Notes under the pieces: model-generated
Told to the model about the DNA's origin: nothing
The model's input: the letters and a program-made list of their open reading frames with translations, nothing else
Database searches by the model: none
Shown: positions 27,935 through 36,158 of the stretch, in pieces
How the letters are laid out: each line of letters starts with the position of its first letter
Numbering within the stretch: the first letter of the stretch is position 1
Source of the DNA: Bermanella marisrubri
GTDB taxonomy: Bacteria; Pseudomonadota; Gammaproteobacteria; Pseudomonadales; Oceanobacteraceae
DNA: 64,000 bases
Direction: 5' to 3'
Assembly: GCF_012295615.1 (NCBI RefSeq)
Contig: NZ_CP051183.1
Span: 2,755,001 to 2,819,000 of the forward strand
Translations under genes and position numbers: made by a program

Positions 27935-28023
27935 ACGCTGGTGAACCTGACACAAAAGTCTAATCTTATAAGGTAAGCGTGCATCTCGCTAGCACCATGC
28001 GTTCAATCAAAATTGGGATTAAC

Positions 28024-28422
28024 ATGCAGGAACAAGCCAATTACAACGAAAAACGCCAGTTCGTTCGCAAAACACTCTACACTCAAGTTACGCTATTTGA
28101 GCAAAACTCCATGACCTGTCTTGGCTTAATGGCCGACTATAGTGAAGGTGGTTTAATGCTCTCCAGCTACCAGCCACTGGAAATAGAAAAAGAATATGAT
28201 GTGTTAATGATGGATCTCCCCAATAATATTGGCCGAAAACGTATTGGACATATCAAAATTAAAAGTGTTTGGTGCAAACAAATCAGCAATACGCAATATG
28301 GTGTTGGCTTTATGTTGATCTCCAGTGACAAGAGTGCACAAAGCATGTTTGCAAGTTATGATGCCGAATATTACGCATTACTAAAAAAACACCCGAATGA
28401 ATCCACAGACAAGTTCACATGA
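28024..28422 (+). CDS. PilZ domain protein
   Basis: A 132-residue protein consisting of one PilZ domain. The c-di-GMP-binding arginines are in KRQFVRKTLY (RxxxR-like, about residues 10-15) and the second motif is DYSEGGLML (about 38-46, D/N-x-S-x-x-G). PilZ proteins are c-di-GMP effectors that act on motility, pili or polysaccharides. The start is the ATG at 28024, preceded by a GGGA site; the frame is open a further 15 codons upstream. It overlaps the ROK kinase gene by 26 bp. With motif 1 slightly non-standard, binding should be tested. Confidence 0.82.
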   Translation: MQEQANYNEKRQFVRKTLYTQVTLFEQNSMTCLGLMADYSEGGLMLSSYQPLEIEKEYDVLMMDLPNNIGRKRIGHIKIKSVWCKQISNTQYGVGFMLISSDKSAQSMFASYDAEYYALLKKHPNESTDKFT

Positions 28423-29374
28423 GAACCCTCACAAAACGATTCACCTAGGTATAGATTTGGGCGGCACCAAAATTGAGGTCGCTGCAATCACTTCCACGGG
28501 TGAATGTCTCTTACGTGAGCGCATCACAACCCCAAAGCATCCAAATAAACAAACACAATACGAACAAATATTATCGTCTATCTCAAAGCTTGTAGATCGA
28601 GCAGAAACGGATTTAAAACAAACACGATTAACGTTAGGTGTGGGGATTCCTGGCACAATAGAAAAGCACTCCCAGCGAGTAAAAAATGCTAACACTGTCT
28701 GCCTCATAGGTCAGCCCTTACAAGATGATCTTGAGTTCCTACTAAAGCGACGCATTGCCATTGAGAACGACGCTAATTGCTTTGCTTACAGTGAAACTCA
28801 CCTAGGAGTAGGAAAGGAAACCAAATTTGAATCATTATTTGCGGTGATTCTTGGCACTGGCGTTGGCGGTGCCTGGGTTGTAAATGGTCAAGTTATCTCA
28901 GGCGCCAATGGAATCGCGGGCGAATGGGGACATAACTGCTTACCTTGGCTCGACGAAAAAGACAAACCTCTACAAAATTGCTATTGCGGTAAACAAGGCT
29001 GTATTGAAACCTATCTATCTGGACCTGGATACGCCAATTTGGCTCAACAACAATTTGGTATTACTGCCGACTCACACTTTTTATTTAGTAAAAAAGACCA
29101 CGACACATCTGCCGGACAAGCCTACAAAGACTATTGTCTGCGCTTGGCAAAAAGTCTTGCCCATGTCATTAATATAATGGACCCGAATTGTATCGTATTG
29201 GGTGGAGGGCTTTCTAACATCGATTCCCTGTATGAAGACGTACCAAAGATTTGGAAAAATTATATTTTTAGCGCAGGCTCAAAGACTAAAATCAACACCC
29301 AGTTGCTAAAGAACAAGCTGGGTGATAGCAGCGGCGTATTCGGCGCTGCATTATTAGGGGCTAAAGTGATATAG
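28397..29374 (+). CDS. mak: ROK family sugar kinase, fructokinase (Mak)-like
   Basis: A 325-residue kinase. The ATP-binding motif GIDLGGTKIEVAA is at about 18-30; the ROK zinc/substrate region GEWGHNCLPWLDEKD ... CYCGKQGCIETYLSGPG and the C-terminal VLGGGLSNIDSLY are intact. The overall pattern, including WLDE and SLAHVINIMDPNCIVLGGG, is closest to E. coli Mak (manno(fructo)kinase); an N-acetylglucosamine kinase remains possible. The ATG at 28397 lies inside the PilZ gene; I see no alternative ATG before the conserved region. There is a weak ribosome site, so it may be coupled to PilZ translation. Confidence 0.85.
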   Translation: MNPQTSSHENPHKTIHLGIDLGGTKIEVAAITSTGECLLRERITTPKHPNKQTQYEQILSSISKLVDRAETDLKQTRLTLGVGIPGTIEKHSQRVKNANTVCLIGQPLQDDLEFLLKRRIAIENDANCFAYSETHLGVGKETKFESLFAVILGTGVGGAWVVNGQVISGANGIAGEWGHNCLPWLDEKDKPLQNCYCGKQGCIETYLSGPGYANLAQQQFGITADSHFLFSKKDHDTSAGQAYKDYCLRLAKSLAHVINIMDPNCIVLGGGLSNIDSLYEDVPKIWKNYIFSAGSKTKINTQLLKNKLGDSSGVFGAALLGAKVI

Positions 29375-29391
29375 CATGTATATACACCTGA

Positions 29392-30234
29392 CTAAAACCC
29401 CGCAAAAATTGTCAAGAACGCCACCACTAACAACCAGAGAATAGCACAGCGCAACATCAGTCGATTACTTTCGTCTATCGTTCTGGCTGCACCCGCTTCG
29501 TCAAACCCTTTCTCTTGCTGATGATTGAATGTCTCCAGTGTATGACCCAGAGCTTGATCTGCATTGGTTTGAAAATCCGTCCACAATTTAGAGACAGTAG
29601 AAAAGCTTCGATTAAAATCACCCGCTAAAGACATACTCAAAGCCAACAACCTTGAAGGTAGCCACTCCATGGTGTCAAGTACACTCTTCATCCATGGAAT
29701 TTTACTTTCACTATAGAACCAATAGCTCAACAAACAGAACATGGCACCACCAATGCCTGCAAGTAAATACCAAAACACAAAAACAAAAAAGCGCATAAAC
29801 CAAGCACGTATGAGAGCTTTGCTTACCGTGGTATGTAAGGTGTACGGACTGGTTTGAGCTTGCTCCTCCAAGCTTAAAAAGTTTCTCGCGCAGTAAAATG
29901 CGGCTTGATAGTCTTGATTGTGCCAATGATTTTTATAATCTTTAAACTTCTGACTCACATTATCGCGGCCGAGAATATAGAGAAGCAACGCCACCTGAAG
30001 TAGCAACGAAACAAAACTGCCAAGCAAACCATCCATACGCTCAATTAATGCAGAGAGTGCTACACACGGCAAAACAACAACCCCTACATACATCATGATT
30101 TGCATAGTTTTACTTTGCTGCTCAAAATGGAAAGGGCTTAATAAGCGCTTGAACCATCTGCGATTGCGCTCATACCCCTCTTTTCGAGTTTGTCTTTGTA
30201 ACAGTACGGTAAATAGCAGAACGATAAATTTCAT
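29392..30234 (-). CDS. ampE: AmpE-like inner-membrane regulatory protein
   Basis: A 280-residue membrane protein with about four helices: an N-terminal hydrophobic span, a pair near residues 48-90, two around 165-190, and one at the C-terminus. The pattern YCARNFLSLEEQ, then ALIRAWFMRFFVFVFWYLLAGIGGA and ... MEWLPSRLLALSMSLAGDF, matches AmpE (CobD/CbiB-like fold). AmpE is linked to AmpD and beta-lactamase induction in enterics, but its activity is unclear. The start overlaps the ampD stop by 4 bp. Confidence 0.9.
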   Translation of the reverse strand: MKFIVLLFTVLLQRQTRKEGYERNRRWFKRLLSPFHFEQQSKTMQIMMYVGVVVLPCVALSALIERMDGLLGSFVSLLLQVALLLYILGRDNVSQKFKDYKNHWHNQDYQAAFYCARNFLSLEEQAQTSPYTLHTTVSKALIRAWFMRFFVFVFWYLLAGIGGAMFCLLSYWFYSESKIPWMKSVLDTMEWLPSRLLALSMSLAGDFNRSFSTVSKLWTDFQTNADQALGHTLETFNHQQEKGFDEAGAARTIDESNRLMLRCAILWLLVVAFLTIFAGF

Positions 30235-30782
30235 GCATTTTCCATTAGTTGTTTAAAGTAAGACCAGTCAAAGCTTGGGCCGGGATCTGTTTTGCGTCCG
30301 GGCGCAATATCACTATGACCGGTTATCTCCGAGTGAGAAATGTCATATCTGTCGCACAGCAATCTGGAGACATCTACGAGCTTGTGGTATTGCGCATCAG
30401 TATAAGCAATATCGTCGGTACCCTGTAGCTCAATACCTACAGAAAAATCATTACAGTTGTCACGACCAGCATAGCAGCTAACCCCTGCATGCCAAGCACG
30501 CTTATCAAACCCAACAAACTGAACCAAGCTACCATCTCGCTTAATCAATAAGTGACTACTCACTTTTAAGTCTTTGATTTTTTGAAAATATGGATGCTTA
30601 CTGCAATCAAGCTCATTGCAGAAAAAGTCCTCGACGTAATCATTATCAAACTCATTCGGTGGTAAGCTGATGTTATGAACGACAATTAAAGATATCTCCT
30701 GTTGTGGTCTCTCATTGTGATTAGGGCTGGGGCAATGCTTGGCAGACTGCAACCAATGTTTTTGAATTTCCAACTGGTTCAC
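30231..30782 (-). CDS. ampD: 1,6-anhydro-N-acetylmuramyl-L-alanine amidase AmpD
   Basis: A 183-residue cytosolic zinc amidase of murein recycling. Zinc ligands can be placed at the His of IVVHNISLPP (about 35), the His of TGHSDIAPGRKTDPGPSFDW (about 155) and its Asp (about 165). The RAWHAGVSCYAGRDNCNDFSVGIELQG block is the amidase_2 core. AmpD cleaves anhydro-muropeptides that otherwise activate AmpR; no ampR or beta-lactamase gene is seen here. The start is GTG. It is divergent from nadC, as in enteric and Pseudomonas genomes. Confidence 0.95.
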   Translation of the reverse strand: MNQLEIQKHWLQSAKHCPSPNHNERPQQEISLIVVHNISLPPNEFDNDYVEDFFCNELDCSKHPYFQKIKDLKVSSHLLIKRDGSLVQFVGFDKRAWHAGVSCYAGRDNCNDFSVGIELQGTDDIAYTDAQYHKLVDVSRLLCDRYDISHSEITGHSDIAPGRKTDPGPSFDWSYFKQLMENA

Positions 30783-30924
30783 TCACTTTTATAACGTCAT
30801 CGCTTAAGCATCACGAATTCACTCGCAGAGATCAAGGCCTAGGCCTAGCTTATGTCACAGGATTGATGCAAGCATGCTGCGCTCTGTGTAAAATACGCGC
30901 TTTTATTGCTCCCGTAGTGCCAAA

Positions 30925-31767
30925 ATGAATCTAGATCCAAGCCAATTACACCAAGATATTGAACAAGCTGTCACGCGCGCCCTCAGCGAGGACGTAGGTA
31001 CGGGCGATATTACTGCTATGTTGATCCCGGAAGAAAACACGAGTCACGCTAAAGTGATTACTCGCGATGATGCCGTTATCGCTGGTCAAGCATGGGTCAA
31101 TGAGACATTTAAGCAACTCGACGACGGTGTAGAGATCACTTGGCATGTACAGGACGGAGACCAAGTTGAGGCTGGTAGCACCCTCTTTGAACTGAGAGGA
31201 TCATCTCGTTCTTTATTGACAGGGGAGCGTACAGCATTGAATTTTTTGCAGACCTTGTCTGCTGTGGCAACCAAGTGTCACTTTTATAGTCAACAGGTGG
31301 CACACACTCAAGTAAAACTGCTGGATACTCGAAAAACCCTGCCTGGCCTTCGCATGGCTCAGAAATACGCGGTGAGTCAAGGAGGCTGCTATAACCACAG
31401 AATTGGTTTGTTTGACGCCTTCCTAATTAAAGAGAACCATATCCATGCTTGTGGTGGTATTCGACAAGCTATTGAAAAAGCGCAAGAGATAGCCCCGTTA
31501 AAGCCGGTTGAAATCGAAGTTGAAAGCTTTGCCGAGCTAGAGGAAGCTCTAGATGCTGGGGCTGACATCATTATGCTGGACAACTTCTCCATAGAAGAAA
31601 CCAAGCAAGCTGTCGATATGGCAAAAGACCAAGCCAAACTAGAAGCCAGTGGTGGCATTACGGATGACACCCTAGTCAAGATCGCCGAGACCGGTGTTGA
31701 TTACATTTCGATCGGTGCCTTGACTAAGGATGTTAAGGCCGTGGATTTAAGTATGAGGATGGTGTGA
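30925..31767 (+). CDS. nadC: Quinolinate phosphoribosyltransferase (carboxylating)
   Basis: A 280-residue enzyme of de novo NAD synthesis: quinolinate + PRPP to nicotinate mononucleotide. Seen: [26 protein letters not shown], the [22 protein letters not shown] substrate block, [44 protein letters not shown] and [12 protein letters not shown]...SIGALT. Full length. Its stop codon overlaps the GTG start of the next gene (GTGA), so translation is coupled to a membrane ligase of unrelated function. Confidence 0.97.
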   Translation: MNLDPSQLHQDIEQAVTRALSEDVGTGDITAMLIPEENTSHAKVITRDDAVIAGQAWVNETFKQLDDGVEITWHVQDGDQVEAGSTLFELRGSSRSLLTGERTALNFLQTLSAVATKCHFYSQQVAHTQVKLLDTRKTLPGLRMAQKYAVSQGGCYNHRIGLFDAFLIKENHIHACGGIRQAIEKAQEIAPLKPVEIEVESFAELEEALDAGADIIMLDNFSIEETKQAVDMAKDQAKLEASGGITDDTLVKIAETGVDYISIGALTKDVKAVDLSMRMV

Positions 31768-33317
31768 TTAATTTACTCGCAAAACACGGTCATTTCACCG
31801 TAAACCATATACTAGCGTTAATCGCCACTACCTTCCCCCTTATTGCTTTGCTTGGTTGGCAGCAAAGTGACTTATTTGATTCACCTTTAAAGCACCGTCC
31901 AATTATTATTTGGTTAGAACTTTCGTTCGTATTGCTTCATATATTTCTGCCCGGAAAAGTAAGAGACATTAGCTGGCAAACGCTCGGGTTAGTTGGTGCA
32001 TTCGCACTTTTGGGATCACTATCATCCATAAACGCGGAAAACACGTATGCATCAATAGCAAGACATGCAGAAATTATATTGCATATTATATTTGGCATAT
32101 CGATATACCAACGATGCAATGACACGATTACTCGCTATACACTGACTATCGGTATAATTATCGCATTTATTTACACGGTACTTCATGTCGCCCTTTTGCT
32201 TTCTATTGTGCCCACCAACTACGACTGGGTGGCGCACTTTCCCATGTTTAGCAACATTAGGCACTGGGGATATTTACTCATACTGGTGATGTGTATTATT
32301 TACAGTCAAATTTTAAAAGAGCAGACCAGTAAATATCTTTACATATTATTATTCTTGACTGTATTCTGCATTTTTTGGAGTGGTGGGCGAGGAAGCTTCA
32401 TACCTGCCATGTTCCTGATTGTTAGTGCGAAATTTATTTGCAATATATCGTGGCGTACTTATCGCATAACAATTCTTGTCACAGTCGCCGCAGGCTTCTT
32501 AGCAAGCGCCCTTCCTGTTGAAAACGGTAGCCTAGGGATAGCCAGGCTTTTTTTCCTCGACCGATTAGACGCCGTCAGCAATCTCGATATAAATCGGATT
32601 TCAGCAAATCGCATATCTATTTATATCAGTTCTTTTAAAGAACAATTACAAAGTGCCCCTCTTCTGGGTATGGGAGCCGACAACTTTCGATACAGTTTTG
32701 CGCAAGACACCCACGGGATTCCCACCCAACCCCATAGCGTTTTAGTACAAATTATCTACGAGTATGGAATCATCGGGAGTTTGATTATTGCAGGATTGCT
32801 TTACCGATTTATTAATATGAGCTTAAAATGCGCCGAGAATAAACAAGAGAGGTTCGCCATATTATGTATTTTAGGCGCTTTCTTTTTCTCAGCGTCCGTC
32901 GATGGGCATTTCTACCATAGCTTTTCTTTATTATGTATTTCTCTTGTCGCGCCATTGCTAATCAACAGCCGCCAAGAAAATAATCATGGCAGAGTTCAAG
33001 TAAAACGAACTGCTATTTTTATCGGGATTATCCCTCTTCTATTCATTATGTACAAACACACGCAAACATTCATCGCGTACTCAAGCCCTCTTAAAAATAC
33101 ACAACAAATAGAAACCGTACGGTCTTTTCCATCTGTTATTCTGAATAACAATTGGTTGAATTCCGACAACCCAGATCTATTAAAAGCAGCGTTTGAACTA
33201 GCCATTGTGCGTTCTGATGTTCAGTGTGGAAATGCTGTAATGGCAAAATTAATGGGCATAGATATCGATGATATAATCCCGCCCGCCTGTGAAAATCGTA
33301 AAATATCGATCTGGTAA
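31764..33317 (+). CDS. O-antigen ligase / PglL-like membrane protein (Wzy_C type)
   Basis: A 517-residue inner-membrane protein with about ten to twelve helices. The Wzy_C signatures are SGGRGSFIP (about 206-214) and, after a periplasmic loop, [10 protein letters not shown] ... [19 protein letters not shown] (about 301-337), where His324 matches the conserved loop histidine of WaaL/PglL enzymes. Family members transfer lipid-linked glycans to lipid A (WaaL) or to pilin serine/threonine (PglL, TfpO). The position between nadC and pilA, where Pseudomonas carries pilin-modification genes, favours pilin glycosylation; that is inference. The start is GTG overlapping the nadC stop. Base composition looks more AT-rich than the flanks. 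Confidence 0.75.
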   Translation: MINLLAKHGHFTVNHILALIATTFPLIALLGWQQSDLFDSPLKHRPIIIWLELSFVLLHIFLPGKVRDISWQTLGLVGAFALLGSLSSINAENTYASIARHAEIILHIIFGISIYQRCNDTITRYTLTIGIIIAFIYTVLHVALLLSIVPTNYDWVAHFPMFSNIRHWGYLLILVMCIIYSQILKEQTSKYLYILLFLTVFCIFWSGGRGSFIPAMFLIVSAKFICNISWRTYRITILVTVAAGFLASALPVENGSLGIARLFFLDRLDAVSNLDINRISANRISIYISSFKEQLQSAPLLGMGADNFRYSFAQDTHGIPTQPHSVLVQIIYEYGIIGSLIIAGLLYRFINMSLKCAENKQERFAILCILGAFFFSASVDGHFYHSFSLLCISLVAPLLINSRQENNHGRVQVKRTAIFIGIIPLLFIMYKHTQTFIAYSSPLKNTQQIETVRSFPSVILNNNWLNSDNPDLLKAAFELAIVRSDVQCGNAVMAKLMGIDIDDIIPPACENRKISIW

Positions 33318-33327
33318 TTAACCGTAT

Positions 33328-35244
33328 ATGCATGTAAATACGAAAGGTACGCGCAAAAACACCACCCTAATTTTATTGTATGCGATACAGGTATCTTTGC
33401 TTTTTTTACCATTATTAAATGAAATCTACACAGCCCTAAACCTTACCAGTTCACTGTCAAACAATAGTAATTTTGATACGAACTCAATACTTCACAGCGA
33501 AGCAAAATACTATTTTATTCAATACATTCTCGTCATTATCGCGTCAGTAGCATTTTATATTTACTGTTTGCATTTACTTATCTCGCGACTCAGATCAGTC
33601 ATCCCAGCAAACAAAAACATACTGATCACACTCGTGAGTCTAATATGTTTTTTGTCACTTATAACAACCAATCAGTTTTTTTACCCTCAGTCCTCGTATC
33701 AACTGGCCTTATTTGAGGGGTATCATCTTCTGCCGTGGCTTTCATTTATCGTTCTAGGGTGCCTGTTATTGGCATCTATATTAAAGCACTACAAGGTCGC
33801 TTGCGTGGTTGCCGCGCTCGCAATCTTTAGCTTTATCAGCAACCCCGTCACAAGCGATTACAATAAAAAGAATGTTTTAATCATTGGTATAGATTCGCTG
33901 CGACCTGAATTGATCCATGAATACATGCCATTTCTATCTAAGCAATTATCGGACGCCATGGTTTTCGACAATGCGTACACGCCATTTGCGAGAACTTATC
34001 CTGCTTGGATGTCCATTATAACAGGAAGACACCCTGCCAATAATGGCGCTCGCTTTAACTTACAACCCGAAGATATGCTTGCAAAAGACAACCTGTATCT
34101 TCCAAAGGTCTTACAAGAACACGGATATACCACCATCTATGCTGCCGATGAACGCCGCTTCAGCAACCTTGGTTCGACTCAAGGATTTCAACATGTAATT
34201 GGGCCAAGAACAGGGGTAAGCGACTTTGTCTTGGGCGACTATGCAGACTTTCCTACTACCAATCTTTTATTATTGACGCCAGTTGGTAAATGGTTATTGC
34301 CCGAACTTTATGGAAACCGAGCGGCCGACCACTTGTATCGCCCAGAGCATTTCTCGAATTTGCTCACAAACGAATTAGATCATGTGATACATGATGATCC
34401 TATTTTACTGGCCACGCATTTTTGCCTGCCCCATTGGCCTTATACATTTGTCAATAGTCATCCAGTTGAAACTTATGAACAACAACCACTCTATCCATCA
34501 AATCTGCAAGCTGTCGACAATCAAATTCAAGACTTAATGCTATATCTGGAAGAACGAGGTATTTTGAAAAATAGCATTCTGGTTTTTCTCAGTGATCATG
34601 GCGAAAGCTGGGGGCATTTTGAAACAACATTTAAAGACAAGCACGGCATACCTTACGAATCATCTGATTATGGTCATGGCATGAATATACTAAGCCCGGC
34701 AAGCCACCAAATTTTGTTGGCGTTTAAGGGGATCGCAATTGACCCACAGCAAATGATCAGACCTACCTCGCTGACGGACGTTGCCCCGTCCCTGTTGTCA
34801 GGGCTAAACCTATCTAGCTCGTACGACAGCCAGAAAATGGATGGTAGAGATTTGACCGCTCCTGCAAACCAATCTTCGGAGCTTGCTTTTGAATCTGGCG
34901 TCATTCTCTCTGCGGCGAATACAGACAGCCCAGACCCAAGAGCTGTGGCTCGAGAGGGGGCGCATCGCTTCAAAGTCGATGGCAACGGCTATTTGCGCCT
35001 AAAGCACACGATGATCCCAAGCATGATCCAAAACAAGCAAGTTGGACTTCGCGTAGACAACAAAGGGCTATTTTTAGTCCATCACAATCAAAAACCACAG
35101 CTCATGCACATCGATTACGCAAATAACCATTATCAATGGATTAATCCCAGAGAAACCCATCATGTTGAAGAGACTCTAACAACTCGATTTTGCGCGCTTT
35201 ACCACAACACCGCCGCAGTAGGTATGCCGCAGCTATGTCAATAA
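33328..35244 (+). CDS. Membrane-anchored sulfatase / phosphoform-transferase family protein
   Basis: A 638-residue protein with five N-terminal helices (about 13-32, 62-86, 96-114, 135-152, 156-172) and a periplasmic alkaline-phosphatase-superfamily domain. Metal-site residues visible: Asp189 in IGIDSLRPE, nucleophile candidate Thr223 in ARTYPAWMSIITGRHP, Asp423-His424 in LSDHGESWG, and His450 in YGHGMN. A Thr in place of the Cys/Ser of true sulfatases is shared with phosphoethanolamine and phosphoglycerol transferases (EptA, LtaS, Neisseria PptA). A transferase of a phospho-group onto pilin, its glycan or LPS is thus plausible but unproven. It lies 10 bp after the ligase gene, in one operon. 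Confidence 0.7.
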   Translation: MHVNTKGTRKNTTLILLYAIQVSLLFLPLLNEIYTALNLTSSLSNNSNFDTNSILHSEAKYYFIQYILVIIASVAFYIYCLHLLISRLRSVIPANKNILITLVSLICFLSLITTNQFFYPQSSYQLALFEGYHLLPWLSFIVLGCLLLASILKHYKVACVVAALAIFSFISNPVTSDYNKKNVLIIGIDSLRPELIHEYMPFLSKQLSDAMVFDNAYTPFARTYPAWMSIITGRHPANNGARFNLQPEDMLAKDNLYLPKVLQEHGYTTIYAADERRFSNLGSTQGFQHVIGPRTGVSDFVLGDYADFPTTNLLLLTPVGKWLLPELYGNRAADHLYRPEHFSNLLTNELDHVIHDDPILLATHFCLPHWPYTFVNSHPVETYEQQPLYPSNLQAVDNQIQDLMLYLEERGILKNSILVFLSDHGESWGHFETTFKDKHGIPYESSDYGHGMNILSPASHQILLAFKGIAIDPQQMIRPTSLTDVAPSLLSGLNLSSSYDSQKMDGRDLTAPANQSSELAFESGVILSAANTDSPDPRAVAREGAHRFKVDGNGYLRLKHTMIPSMIQNKQVGLRVDNKGLFLVHHNQKPQLMHIDYANNHYQWINPRETHHVEETLTTRFCALYHNTAAVGMPQLCQ

Positions 35245-35245
35245 C

Positions 35246-35366
35246 TGACAAAAAATGTCACCCCAGATAAAACCATTGTGAGTGTTTTTTGTACGATTGT
35301 GAGAAAACTCACACAAAACATCTACTTATGTCAAAAAATCAGGCAAAAGACGTCTTTATTTTGTCA
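35246..35366 (+). promoter_or_regulatory. Cluster of TGTCA elements (possible PilR sites) upstream of pilA
   Basis: TGTCA occurs at 35256-35260 (within an inverted repeat TGACA-N5-TGTCA starting at 35246), 35329-35333 and 35362-35366. PilR of Pseudomonas binds TGTC-containing elements upstream of the pilA sigma-54 promoter. The whole 35245-35555 gap holds no gene, only these sites, the CRP-like palindrome and the promoter. Confidence 0.4.
35298..35313 (+). promoter_or_regulatory. CRP/Vfr-like palindrome upstream of pilA
   Basis: TGTGA-N6-TCACA, a perfect match to the CRP consensus half-sites and spacing, inside a 16-bp palindrome. It is about 100 bp upstream of the pilA -24/-12 promoter. In Pseudomonas the CRP homologue Vfr controls type IV pilus functions; binding here is inference. 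Confidence 0.6.
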
Positions 35367-35396
35367 TTTAAATCATGAATACTACCCATCAGTGAT

Positions 35397-35412
35397 TGGC
35401 ACATGGTATGCA
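35397..35412 (+). promoter_or_regulatory. Sigma-54 promoter of pilA
   Basis: TGGCAC-N5-ATGCA, one base off the -24/-12 consensus (TGGCAC-N5-TTGCA) with correct GG-N10-GC spacing. It lies about 145 bp upstream of the pilA start, giving a long 5' UTR of about 130 nt. RpoN/PilR control of pilA is established in Pseudomonas. Confidence 0.8.
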
Positions 35413-35555
35413 GTAATCAAAGCGATTACGCCGCCTAGGTGGCAAGCATCCAATTAATATGGTTCAGCTTTTAGCGTTGGATTAGATTAATCAAAACCAA
35501 AAATGGGACATCAAGAGCCCAGTCAACTCAAACTTAAAAAGTGGAGCGGTCTACT

Positions 35556-36020
35556 ATGAAAGGTCAAAAGGGTTTTACTCTGATTGAATTAATGATTGTT
35601 ATTGCAATCATCGGCATCTTGGCATCTGTTGCGATTCCTCAGTACCAAGATTACACATTACGTACTGACGCAACTAACTCTTTGAACGCGGTTCGCCCAG
35701 TTCAGCTAGCGGTTAGTGAATATGCGGCTCGCTACAGTGCTCTACCAGGCACAACCAGTGCCTTAGCAGACTATACTGGCATCTCAACCACGGCAACTGA
35801 TCACGCTGCAGGCAAGGTATCTCAAATTTCCATTAGCGCCAATGGCGTGTTAGAGGTTCAATTTGACACAACGTCTAACAACCCAGATGTTCCTGCTGGC
35901 CTATCTGGTACGACTTATCGTTTGACACCAACTATCAGCTCTACTGGTGTAGTAACCTGGGCGAGCTCTGCTGCGGGTTCAAGTCCTATCCCAGCAAAAT
36001 ACCTACCAAAGCTTAAGTAA
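35556..36020 (+). CDS. pilA: Type IV major pilin
   Basis: A 154-residue prepilin. The short leader MKGQKG is cut before Phe (G6|[22 protein letters not shown]), with the conserved Glu at mature position 5 and a hydrophobic assembly helix. The globular domain is rich in Ser, Thr and Ala and has no cysteine, so it lacks the C-terminal disulfide loop of typical Pseudomonas pilins. The tail [18 protein letters not shown] is a low-complexity region of the kind that is O-glycosylated in other pilins. I start at the ATG at 35556 (GGAG 9 nt upstream); a GTG five codons earlier would lengthen the leader. Confidence 0.93.
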   Translation: MKGQKGFTLIELMIVIAIIGILASVAIPQYQDYTLRTDATNSLNAVRPVQLAVSEYAARYSALPGTTSALADYTGISTTATDHAAGKVSQISISANGVLEVQFDTTSNNPDVPAGLSGTTYRLTPTISSTGVVTWASSAAGSSPIPAKYLPKLK

Positions 36021-36040
36021 ATCACTCAGTTGCTTGAATA

Positions 36041-36063
36041 AACCCGCTTCGGCGGGTTTTTTT
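36041..36063 (+). terminator. Intrinsic terminator after pilA
   Basis: AACCCGC / GCGGGTT stem closed by a TTCG tetraloop and followed by T7, 20 bp past the pilA stop. It lets pilA be made at much higher level than pilBCD. Confidence 0.93.
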
Positions 36064-36158
36064 ATGTCTATGGATCACGCTTTTGACCCACCTGACACTG
36101 TTCTCTTTAGGTAAATTCGGTATGATTAGCTCAACTTAAGAATAAGAATTGCGTTTAT

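Noticed and set aside
30835-30850. AGGCCTAGGCCT palindrome before nadC as an operator
   Set aside because: Short self-repeating CCTAGG-type sequences recur elsewhere in the window, and nothing else supports a site.
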